From a bacterium (GTDB taxonomy: Bacteria > JAJRZV01): a stretch of 64,000 nucleotides of DNA. How positions within the stretch are numbered: position 1 is the first letter of the stretch; every line of letters begins with the position of its first letter. This document shows positions 8,373 through 15,699 of the stretch, piece by piece. The position numbers were made by a program, and so were the translations under genes. The stretch lies in assembly GCA_024275095.1 (NCBI GenBank), contig JAJRZV010000050.1:9833-73832 (forward strand), in the 5' to 3' direction. A model generated the notes under the pieces. That model had not been told where the DNA came from and made no database searches. It was given only the letters and a program-made list of their open reading frames with translations.

Positions 8373-10229
8373 TTATGGCGGCGGCATAAACTGGTCGTCA
8401 GCAGGATACAGATTGATTCGCAGTGCATACCTTAGAGCTTCATAGCCATCACTCGTGACGATATAGAACCGCCAGGTGAAGCTGTCTTCGGGAGACGTTT
8501 CGTCGCGTATGCGCACCTGTTGCTGGGCAGGATACACGCAGGCAGCAAGGTGCACGGTTGAATGGTCCATTATCAGGTACGTGTTCTCACCAAGGGCGAT
8601 TAATCCGTTCACAAGGGGTATGCATATATGGTCAAAGTCGAAGTTTCCCAGTGGAAACTGTACGAGATTTTCTTCGAGAAGGGCGGGTGAATATTCTACA
8701 TAGCTTAGTGAAAAAGGGAAGGTTACGGACACTTCCCGATCGGTACCCTTGTTAACATTTAGTGTTACTGAATAAATATCCTGCTGCGTGGTACATCTTG
8801 AAACAGCCAGGGCATAATCGCGACTCGTTGTGACCAGTGAATATACCGGGAAAGAGGACGCAATTTCGAATTCACTTTCTTCCAGGCAGTATTTCGGCAG
8901 GTCGGGTCTGATGTCCTGGTATGTACTTTCTGAAAACATCGTCGATATTTTTTGTGCCAGTAATTTTGCTGTTTTTTCAGCTTCTGCAGAGTGATAAAGG
9001 CTGTAGTTGACTTCCGTATAGGCAGGATTCCAGCCGGTTGAGTCACTGACTTCGGCCTTGAGCTGGTGCCGCCAGGCATCCCGGAGCATGTTTTTCCATT
9101 CCTCTGATACTGCTGCGCCGCTTGCCTCTGCATATTCCAGTGCCTGTTCGGCCTTCATCAGAGCGCGCCGACTTTTCCAGTTCGCCACGCGGACAACATT
9201 GTCCATTTCGGTTCCGCCGAAAAGTCCTATGCCACCCATCCAGAGAAAAAGATTGTCTGAATACACCGGTCGCCAGTCTCCGTCAAAGACCAGAGGGAAA
9301 GGTCGTGGTTCAACACCAGCATCCAGAACGGTGTTCACATATTCTGAAATAGTTGCGATGGTATACCCTTCAGCTTCATAGGCCGATAGGCGTTCCTCGA
9401 ATTCTTTAAAGTTTTCTTCGCGTGCTTTGAAACCGATAATAAAGTAGGGTGGGATGTCCCCTGTAGCCAGCAGTTCCCCGTCGTCGTAGTAGGCCCATCT
9501 CACTGAATAAGTCGTACCGTTAATTTCAAAGTCCAGGTTTTCAGGAGCTATGATGACGTATACGTTTCCTCGCTGGTAGAGAGGGTGGATGAAGGTTGTA
9601 TCAGAAGAATAGTGGTACCTGAAAAGTCCGCGTGGAAAAGCAGCGATCCGGTATCCTTTTTCAGCCATGAAGTCCAGAGTGCCCAGCCCGAATTGGCCTT
9701 CCTGGGTGAAAACCACATCGCTGAAGGGCAAACACAACTCGCGTGAAAGGTCCATATTGAGCTTCCATGACCATTCCATGTCTTCCCTTGGGAATGCCAG
9801 GTAGAGCTGATCGCTGTAGTGAAAGCTCATGAGCTCCACCTGGCCTCTTTCAACAAGAGTTTCCAGCTTTTTCAACACCTCGGGGTGACGCTCGGCCATT
9901 ACTTCCAGCATGTAACCCTGAAGTTCAATGTTGGCTTTCCACCGTGGATGTTTCAGGTAAAAGTCAAGCACCGGCTCAAAACTCTCGCGCACGATGAGGT
10001 CTTCCATGATTTCATTGGACACGGTATCACCGCCTTCACCGGTAAGTCCTCCTGCAATGTACTGGATGTTGAAGTGAAATAGAGAAAGTACGAAATGTGT
10101 ACTGTCCGTTTTTTCAGTGTTGGCTCGAATGCCCCATGTTGCACACTCTTTGTTCGAACATCCCTGCACAGTAGAAAGGATGACAATGAGAAAATATGCC
10201 ACTGGTATTGATAAGTTCGTTTTTTTCAT
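8373..10229 (-). CDS. Lipoprotein with GH57/GH38-like barrel, putative glycoside hydrolase
   Basis: Predicted 618-residue lipoprotein. The N-terminus MKKTNLS plus a hydrophobic stretch ends at C24 (STVQGC), a near-lipobox, so it is likely anchored facing the periplasm or outer membrane. Residues of about 55-300 resemble the seven-stranded barrel of GH57/GH38 enzymes: LELQGYMLEVMAERHPEVL-like helix, GQVELMSFHYSDQ and VVFTQEGQFGLGTLDFMAEKGY. The substrate is unknown and it may not be catalytic. The open frame extends to 10403, but the earlier codons have no signal-peptide character. It is distantly like the GH38 lipoprotein at 48478-51240. Confidence 0.6.
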   Translation of the reverse strand: MKKTNLSIPVAYFLIVILSTVQGCSNKECATWGIRANTEKTDSTHFVLSLFHFNIQYIAGGLTGEGGDTVSNEIMEDLIVRESFEPVLDFYLKHPRWKANIELQGYMLEVMAERHPEVLKKLETLVERGQVELMSFHYSDQLYLAFPREDMEWSWKLNMDLSRELCLPFSDVVFTQEGQFGLGTLDFMAEKGYRIAAFPRGLFRYHYSSDTTFIHPLYQRGNVYVIIAPENLDFEINGTTYSVRWAYYDDGELLATGDIPPYFIIGFKAREENFKEFEERLSAYEAEGYTIATISEYVNTVLDAGVEPRPFPLVFDGDWRPVYSDNLFLWMGGIGLFGGTEMDNVVRVANWKSRRALMKAEQALEYAEASGAAVSEEWKNMLRDAWRHQLKAEVSDSTGWNPAYTEVNYSLYHSAEAEKTAKLLAQKISTMFSESTYQDIRPDLPKYCLEESEFEIASSFPVYSLVTTSRDYALAVSRCTTQQDIYSVTLNVNKGTDREVSVTFPFSLSYVEYSPALLEENLVQFPLGNFDFDHICIPLVNGLIALGENTYLIMDHSTVHLAACVYPAQQQVRIRDETSPEDSFTWRFYIVTSDGYEALRYALRINLYPADDQFMPPP

Positions 10230-10293
10230 GTTTAAGCATTTTAACAAGAAAGGATGTTTCCATGAAGAAGTGATGGTGTATAGCTCAGGGTCT

Positions 10294-11484
10294 TTAAAGT
10301 CCGTACTCCCTGAGAAATGACTGAATGATGAGAACGGCGGATGCGCTGTGCACGACCCGTTTTCGACGCGTGCGCCTGGTGTGGCTGAGTAAAAGAGATG
10401 CATCCTTGGAAGTTAAAGATTCGTCAAAAGGAAATACTTTTATCTCTTTTCCAAGACGTCCCTGCAGGCGCTTTATAAATCGTAAATGTAGTGTTTCCTG
10501 CGAGGTATCATTAAATTCCCTGTTGTAGGGTACACCCACTACTACTGTGCAGGTGCGCTTTACCTTAGCAAGAGAAGCAATTTTTGTTAAAGCCTCTTTC
10601 CTGCTGTGCACGTCTATCGGGTTGAGAGGATACGGAGGAAGCTCCGGTTTTTCCTGAAGGGCGATGCCGATGTGTCGTTCACCGAGATCCACAGCCATCA
10701 CGGGAAAACGGAAAAAGTATCCCCAGTGAAAGGGAGGATAATCAGTGTGTGAGTGAATAATGCGTTCGCCTGCAGTGATGATATTGGTACTCAGGTAATG
10801 TGCTGTGAAGAATGCAGGAAGAGACGGCAGTCTCAGACGGGGGGTGAGACGGAGTTCTTCAACAAGTTTTAGAAGATGCTCTTCATCCTTTTGTGCTACG
10901 GCTCCTCCGTCACTGATTCCGGCTGAAGCAAGCAGCTCTTTGTACAGCTCTTCTGATATAACCCGCCTCCACGACGAAAACGGCATTGAAAGTGTTACCT
11001 CAGCAGATGTAAAGGCTTTGAGAAGAGAGATTATGTGTCCGGTAGAAGGAATGTTCGAGGGAGGTGGTTCAAATACGAACTCCTGCACGGATTCCAGCAA
11101 GCTCCTCGCATGTTTCACAAGCTGTTGAAGGTGGGAGACTTTTATGGAGGAAAGAATTTTTATGCTGAGTGAGATAGGTACCGGATTGAGGATGCTTGCT
11201 GCAGAAAGGATTTTTTTGCAAGTTTCCATATCAGTGAGGGGTATGCCAAGTGATACGGAAGATATGTACTGCTTGATTGCACCAGGGATTTTGAAGCATT
11301 CAGTGTGTATTTGCAGAACAGGAAGCAGTCCATTTTTCAGAATGCCTTGTGCTTGCTCGAGAAGCGTATGCCCGGGAGTCGTGGAGCTTGTTTTCGGAAG
11401 TTTTTTGTTTGTAGCCCCCGGGATTACAGGGGCTGTGTGTAATTGATACGTGAAAAAACGTTTCGATGACATCTCAATCGCCAT
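10294..11484 (-). CDS. RuvX/YqgF-type Holliday junction resolvase domain fused to an unknown N-terminal domain
   Basis: A 396-residue protein. The last 135 residues or so are a RuvX/YqgF RNase H-like domain: MAVDLGERHIGIAL (D266), VVVGVPYNREFNDTSQE, FDESLTS (E355) and VHSASAVLIIQSFL. RuvX proteins are normally only about 140 residues. The first 260 residues are helix-rich and match no family I know. The third catalytic acid, aspartate in the usual VDSASA or IDSIAA motif, is H379 here (CAC at 10348-10350). An ATG 12 bases downstream is an alternative start; no clear Shine-Dalgarno site helps choose. It could be a repurposed nuclease or regulator. Confidence 0.7.
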   Translation of the reverse strand: MAIEMSSKRFFTYQLHTAPVIPGATNKKLPKTSSTTPGHTLLEQAQGILKNGLLPVLQIHTECFKIPGAIKQYISSVSLGIPLTDMETCKKILSAASILNPVPISLSIKILSSIKVSHLQQLVKHARSLLESVQEFVFEPPPSNIPSTGHIISLLKAFTSAEVTLSMPFSSWRRVISEELYKELLASAGISDGGAVAQKDEEHLLKLVEELRLTPRLRLPSLPAFFTAHYLSTNIITAGERIIHSHTDYPPFHWGYFFRFPVMAVDLGERHIGIALQEKPELPPYPLNPIDVHSRKEALTKIASLAKVKRTCTVVVGVPYNREFNDTSQETLHLRFIKRLQGRLGKEIKVFPFDESLTSKDASLLLSHTRRTRRKRVVHSASAVLIIQSFLREYGL

Positions 11485-11587
11485 TTTAACGTAGATTTAA
11501 GGGTTATTATACAGACTCTTCTCTGGCGAGGTCGTAAACCTTTCGAAAAAAATAAGGTTTGAAAATTACCGACTTTTCGTACAGAAC

Positions 11588-12670
11588 TTAAATAATTCCT
11601 TCTTCTTCCAGTGCCTCACGTACCTTTTTTTTGGTGTCTGCGAGACGCTCTTCCATATAACGGGTTACCGTGTCCATGATGGTTGGATACATGAGTAATA
11701 TTTCCTTAAACCGCTCTTTTTCGATTTTCATAAGTTCGGATTTTTTCAATGCTGTAACTGTCGCTGTGGTTTTGTCATCGGTAAGAAGAGCTATTTCGCC
11801 GAAGAAATCTCCTTCTCTGAGTTCAGCCAGCCTTACTCGTTTGCCTCCACCGATGCCTCTCGATACAACAAATGCTCCGCTCCGGATCACGTAAAAAGCT
11901 TCTCCTGGAGTTCCCTCAATGATTACATGGTCTCCTTTTTCTACCTTCACCAGTACGAATCGCTTGGCAATTTCCTGAAGGTCGTCTTCGTTCAGATCGC
12001 GGAACAGGGGGATGTTTGAAAGTGTCGGTAGAAATACATGGTGGAAATAGAGATTTTCAACGTATTTTTGAACCTGCGGATATTTGCGGGATATTTCTTT
12101 AAGGTGTTTTTCACTGACTTCCAGGACTTCGCAATCGCTTTCCGCCATCACAGAAGCGGGCAGGGGTGTTTTGGCAAAGAAGGAGTACTGGCCTATAAAG
12201 GACCCTGGTCCCAGCGTTTTGAGCACGCGCACCTCACCATTTTCGCTTTTTTCCACCCGCGCCTCTCCAGAGGTCAGGAGATAAATCGCCTTTGCCCTTT
12301 CTCCCTGTTCAAGTATCACATCCCCTGCGGGAAAAACATGCCTGTTGAGATGGCGAAGAACATCAATAAATTCTTCGTTAGAAAGTGAAGAGAAGAACAG
12401 GATTTTGGGTATCTTGAGAGGTTTCTTTTTCGGTGTTTTTTCTTCTGCTGGCTCTTTTGCTTCCTCTGCACCTTCCGCCGTAATTTCTTCTACGGCTGGT
12501 TCTGGCGGGCTTCCGGTGAGCATTTTTATGAGGTCTTCAACGCGGGGATCATCCGGCTTGAGGTCATAAAGAATCTTGCTGAGTGAAAGTGCCTGGGGAA
12601 CGAAACCCTTGTTGTAATACGCAAAGGCAACATCCAGATATTTTTCAAAGGCCTCTTCCACTTTTTTCAA
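11588..12670 (-). CDS. Tandem cyclic-nucleotide-binding-domain protein, C-terminal part of an interrupted gene
   Basis: 360 codons after an in-frame TAA at 12683-12685; the first usable start is TTG 12670. Residues 1-50 are the end of a TPR-like helical region, 50-90 an acidic, proline-rich linker, about 92-215 a first cNMP-fold domain and 220-345 a second (GDFFGEIALLTDDKTTATV). The arginine that binds the cyclic phosphate is lost in domain 2 (KTTATV) and the glycine-glutamate pair is GQ in domain 1, so ligand binding is doubtful. Without the TAA this would be one 411-residue protein from 12823. Confidence 0.75.
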   Translation of the reverse strand: MKKVEEAFEKYLDVAFAYYNKGFVPQALSLSKILYDLKPDDPRVEDLIKMLTGSPPEPAVEEITAEGAEEAKEPAEEKTPKKKPLKIPKILFFSSLSNEEFIDVLRHLNRHVFPAGDVILEQGERAKAIYLLTSGEARVEKSENGEVRVLKTLGPGSFIGQYSFFAKTPLPASVMAESDCEVLEVSEKHLKEISRKYPQVQKYVENLYFHHVFLPTLSNIPLFRDLNEDDLQEIAKRFVLVKVEKGDHVIIEGTPGEAFYVIRSGAFVVSRGIGGGKRVRLAELREGDFFGEIALLTDDKTTATVTALKKSELMKIEKERFKEILLMYPTIMDTVTRYMEERLADTKKKVREALEEEGII

Positions 12671-12682
12671 GCGGTGGAGGCA

Positions 12683-12823
12683 TTAGGCCACCTTCATCTG
12701 AATTTTGAGGTCCTCTTTTTTGAGCTTTTCGGCCTGGCGGAAAAGTTCGAGTGCTTTTTCATATTTCCCCTTCATGAAATGTTTATAAGCATCGTCAATA
12801 ATTTTTCCTGCAGACTTTGCCAT
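12683..12823 (-). pseudogene. N-terminal TPR fragment cut off from the downstream cNMP-domain gene by UAA
   Basis: ATG 12823 follows AAGGAGG with eight bases spacing, a far better start than anything in the downstream part. It encodes 46 residues containing the TPR-like KGKYEKALELFRQAEKLKK and then meets TAA 12683-12685. The same frame goes straight on as CLHRLKKVEEAFEKYLDVA, which completes the next TPR helix, so a single base change (for example TAT or TAC to TAA) is the simplest explanation. Either a recent nonsense mutation, an assembly error or read-through. Confidence 0.7.
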
Positions 12824-12851
12824 TTTTTTCATCCTCCTTGATAATGTTTAA

Positions 12852-12879
12852 ATTTTATTGGACCTGTCCTCCCACTCAA
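12852..12879 (-). promoter_or_regulatory. Candidate promoter of the TPR/cNMP gene
   Basis: On the minus strand TTGAGT (12874-12879) and TAAAAT (12852-12857) are separated by 16 bases, close to the sigma-70 consensus. The AAGGAGG site and ATG 12823 follow about 30 bases downstream. Confidence 0.4.
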
Positions 12880-12925
12880 CGAGAACCATTTTACTACAAA
12901 CTTTGTGTAAGAACACTGTATAATC

Positions 12926-13330
12926 ATGCCTGTGAAAAATTACGTTGATCATATTGCCTGGGCTCTCCGTGGTAAAGATAAGCACTCGTTAGGTGCGTTT
13001 GTAAACGAACATACAAAGTGGACGAGGGATGAAAAGCGACGTCTTGAAATTGGTTTTTTTCGCGCAGGTGGGAACGGAGCGGTGGAGTTTCTGGTACCCC
13101 AGGAAGGGGAGGGTACTGTGTCACGTTTTCTTGAGAAAAGGGGACCCGGATTTCACCATGTGTGCATAGCAGTTCCTGATGTGTATGAAGCATTCCACAC
13201 CCTCAGTTCTGCAGGAGTAGAAGTCATCGGAGAACCTGAGCTCGGTGCTGAGGGACGACCGGTATTTTTTGTACACCCACGGGAGACAGGTGGAATTCTT
13301 CTGGAGTTCATTCAGGCGGAAGAAGATTAG
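12926..13330 (+). CDS. mce: Methylmalonyl-CoA epimerase-like VOC protein
   Basis: Predicted to interconvert (S)- and (R)-methylmalonyl-CoA. A 134-residue glyoxalase/VOC fold with metal ligands in family contexts: histidine in VDHIAWAL, histidine in GPGFHHVCIAVPDV and glutamate in GGILLEFIQ. The stretch GRPVFFVHPRETGG is typical of epimerases. No mutase genes lie in the window, so the pathway is not confirmed. TATAAT sits only two bases before ATG 12926 and no ribosome site is visible, suggesting a leaderless message or a later start at GTG 12932. Confidence 0.8.
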   Translation: MPVKNYVDHIAWALRGKDKHSLGAFVNEHTKWTRDEKRRLEIGFFRAGGNGAVEFLVPQEGEGTVSRFLEKRGPGFHHVCIAVPDVYEAFHTLSSAGVEVIGEPELGAEGRPVFFVHPRETGGILLEFIQAEED

Positions 13331-13364
13331 TAATATAGTTTATTTAGTCTCATGGAGGTGAGCA

Positions 13365-14168
13365 ATGGCTTTGCTGGAAGGTAAAGTGGCTGTAGTTACC
13401 GGTGCCGGACGCGGCATCGGCCAGGCAACCGCTGTAACATTTGCCCGCGAGGGGGCACTCGTGCTTGCTTCAGATATTGATGAGGAGCCGCTCCAGGAGA
13501 CAAAGAAACTGATCGAGGAGGCCGGTGGGAAAGTTTTGTGTGTAAGGGCAGATGTGAGGTCTCGCGAAGATTGTGAAAATATGATGAAAAAGGCTGCAGA
13601 GGAACTGGGAAGCGGTGCCATTGACATTCTTGCCAATATCGCTGGTATTACGCGCGATAGAGTCATTCATAAAATGTCAGATGAAGACTGGGATTTTGTG
13701 ATAGATGTGAACCTGCGGGGTACGTTTAACTGCATACGGGCAGTAGCACCGTATATGCGTGACGTGGCCAAAAAGGAAGTTGCAGAGGGCAAGGAATATC
13801 ATCGTAAAATTATCAACACTGCGTCAACAGCTGCACTCAGGGGTAATCCTGGACAAATTAACTATACTGCCGCAAAGGGGGGCATCATTGGTATCACCCG
13901 TACAGTTGCCCGTGAGTGGGGGCCGTTTTATATTAATTGTAATTGTGTGGCTCCTGGTCTTACCGCCACACGGCTTACACAGCCCAAGAAAAAAGGTGAT
14001 GAGTACGGGATACCCGAAGAGTTGTTAAAGCGAACGATAGAGTCAATTCCTTTCAAGCGTGCTGGTACTCCTCAGGAACTTGCGAATGTATACCTTTTTC
14101 TCGCTTCTGACCTTTCCAATTACGTGACCGGGCAGGTTATAAATGTATCAGGAGGACTTGTAATTTGA
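13365..14168 (+). CDS. Short-chain dehydrogenase, 3-oxoacyl reductase type
   Basis: NAD(P)H-dependent SDR enzyme of 267 residues. The nucleotide-binding TGAGRGIG lies near 12-19, NIAGITRD near 90, the catalytic serine in INTAST and YTAAK with the catalytic tyrosine and lysine. The C-terminus (NYVTGQVINVSGGLVI) is FabG-like. A GGAGGTGAGC site precedes ATG 13365. The stop overlaps the following hotdog gene, so the product probably works with it on acyl thioesters. A true fatty-acid FabG would usually sit with other fab genes, so the substrate is uncertain. Confidence 0.85.
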   Translation: MALLEGKVAVVTGAGRGIGQATAVTFAREGALVLASDIDEEPLQETKKLIEEAGGKVLCVRADVRSREDCENMMKKAAEELGSGAIDILANIAGITRDRVIHKMSDEDWDFVIDVNLRGTFNCIRAVAPYMRDVAKKEVAEGKEYHRKIINTASTAALRGNPGQINYTAAKGGIIGITRTVAREWGPFYINCNCVAPGLTATRLTQPKKKGDEYGIPEELLKRTIESIPFKRAGTPQELANVYLFLASDLSNYVTGQVINVSGGLVI

Positions 14169-14599
14169 GAAAGGACTCTGTAAGTAAGCCTGAGTTTGGC
14201 CCGTTCTTTTACAAGGTGTGTGCGGAAAAGTCGCGGGAAATTGCGCTTGCGATGAGGTGTTTTAATCCTGTTTTTACCAGTATCACCTACACAAAAAAAG
14301 GAAAATGCTCGAATCCCATTCATCCGTGTATGGTTCACGTGTTTGTGAGAGATGCACTGGAAAGTGCGCTTTCCTGGGAAGGCTTGCCCGTACTGCGTAC
14401 GACCCTGAGAAATGCAGGGCAGGACATCCGTTTTTTCAGAGTTCTGAAAGACCAGGACGTGGTAGCAACCACAGCACGCATTGAGTCGGTAAGGCGCTTG
14501 CCCGGACGCGTTATTGTTCGCATTCTGACTCAAACAACGCTTCATCCCAACGGAGAACAAGTAGCTGAGGGAATGTGGGAATATGAAAGCAAACAGTAG
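14165..14599 (+). CDS. MaoC-like hotdog protein, first subunit
   Basis: 144 residues starting at TTG 14165, which overlaps the stop of the dehydrogenase (TTGA). The C-terminal half (NAGQDIRFFRVLKDQDVV and TARIESVRRLPGRV, then TTLHPNGEQVAEG) resembles the N-terminal non-catalytic hotdog of two-domain MaoC or HadA-type dehydratases. The N-terminal half is rich in phenylalanine and cysteine and fits poorly. Together with the next gene it probably forms a heteromeric hotdog enzyme acting on hydroxyacyl thioesters. Confidence 0.6.
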   Translation: MRKDSVSKPEFGPFFYKVCAEKSREIALAMRCFNPVFTSITYTKKGKCSNPIHPCMVHVFVRDALESALSWEGLPVLRTTLRNAGQDIRFFRVLKDQDVVATTARIESVRRLPGRVIVRILTQTTLHPNGEQVAEGMWEYESKQ

Positions 14600-14611
14600 A
14601 GAGGGTTAAAA

Positions 14612-15028
14612 GTGGCAGCTCGTACCTGTCTTGATCTCATGCGCGGTCAGGAGTTTCAGGTTGAGGTAGAGGTGGACCGGTATCGTGGCCTGTATTTTGC
14701 CAGCGCGGTGGGAGAATATCATCCTCTCTATATGGATGAAGGTCTTGCCAGAGCCCTGGATATGCCTTCATCACCACTTCCCCTCTCGTACCTCACGTCT
14801 GTTCTCATGACCTATCTTATTGAATGGGCTGGTGACCCTACATGTATCGTTGAACTTCACGTTAAAACAAAATCCCTCGTGTTTCCCGGTGATGTCATCA
14901 GAATTAAAGGCCGCGTTGTATGGAAGAGTAAAAAGAAAGTAAAGGTTCTTTTTCAGGTTACCAATCAGGAGGGCAAGGATATTACGTCCTCTTGCTGGGC
15001 AATGCTGGAGTTTAACGATAGGGGCTGA
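14612..15028 (+). CDS. MaoC-like hotdog protein, second subunit
   Basis: 138 residues from GTG 14612. The central helix region GEYHPLYMDEGLARALDMP aligns with the (R)-hydratase motif GDxNPxHxD, but the catalytic aspartate is glutamate and the catalytic histidine is tyrosine. The later part (LHVKTKSLVFPGDVIRIKGRVV) is the typical strand pattern of the fold. It is tail to tail with the UPF0173 gene, and the two reading frames overlap by 17 bases at their ends. Function is inferred only from fold and neighbours. Confidence 0.6.
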   Translation: MAARTCLDLMRGQEFQVEVEVDRYRGLYFASAVGEYHPLYMDEGLARALDMPSSPLPLSYLTSVLMTYLIEWAGDPTCIVELHVKTKSLVFPGDVIRIKGRVVWKSKKKVKVLFQVTNQEGKDITSSCWAMLEFNDRG

Positions 15029-15695
15029 GGATTACCACTTTTGTTTTCGCGAGTTTGCGGAACGTTTCTGCATCCTCTGCGGTGCCTATAATGTCTCCCC
15101 AGTGCATGGGAATGGCGACGGCGGGTTTAATGGTGTTTGCAGCTTCTGCTGCCTCCCGGGCATCCATGGTGTATGTACCCCCTACAGGCAGGAGCGCAAT
15201 GTCGACCTTGATGTTTTTCATTTCCGGGATAAAGTCAGTATCGCCGGCGTGATAAATTTTTACCCCATTCACCGTGATGATGAACCCCACATATTTACTG
15301 GAGCGAGGATGAAAGAACTTGGCTATGTTGTAGGCAGGGACTGTTTCAATGGTGATGCCTTTCTTCTCGTATTTCTGGCCCGGGATTACATGCGTCACAT
15401 CACCGCTGAGTTTGGAAGCACATTTGCCCCCGGCGAGTATGGAGGTGTTTTTTGTCTGGATTTTCCTGACGTCTTCAGGTGAGCAGTGGTCATAATGGTC
15501 GTGAGTGATCAGGATGATGTCTGCAGGTGGAAGGCCTGTTTTTAATTTCCAGGGATCAATGTAAATGACTTTTCCGTAATTGATGAGAAAGGAAGCGTGT
15601 CCGAGCCATGTAATTTTTTGAAGGACCTGGTCCACCATTTTGCCACCCCCCTTTGAAGAAGCTGCGATAATCAACGCAGCCAGAAGGGTTTTCAT
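15012..15695 (-). CDS. UPF0173-type metal-dependent hydrolase
   Basis: Metallo-beta-lactamase fold, 227 residues. The metal motif HxHxDH is present as THDHYDH, followed by IYHAGDTDF and AIPMHWGD, the usual UPF0173 signature set; substrates of the family are unknown. Residues 1-16 are hydrophobic and alanine-rich and could export the protein. An alternative start at 15638 has an equally good AAAGGGGGG site and would give the common 208-residue cytoplasmic form that starts just before KITWLGHASF. It follows carA on the same strand, four bases after its stop. Confidence 0.85.
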   Translation of the reverse strand: MKTLLAALIIAASSKGGGKMVDQVLQKITWLGHASFLINYGKVIYIDPWKLKTGLPPADIILITHDHYDHCSPEDVRKIQTKNTSILAGGKCASKLSGDVTHVIPGQKYEKKGITIETVPAYNIAKFFHPRSSKYVGFIITVNGVKIYHAGDTDFIPEMKNIKVDIALLPVGGTYTMDAREAAEAANTIKPAVAIPMHWGDIIGTAEDAETFRKLAKTKVVILSPYR

Positions 15696-15699
15696 GCTT

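Noticed and set aside
10230-10403. Longer N-terminus for the lipoprotein at 8373-10229
   Set aside because: The extension overlaps the RuvX-fusion gene and would bury the signal peptide inside the protein.
12683-12685. UAA recoded as an amino acid
   Set aside because: UAA ends many intact genes in the window (for example secY and rplQ), so a changed code is not supported; mutation or error is simpler.
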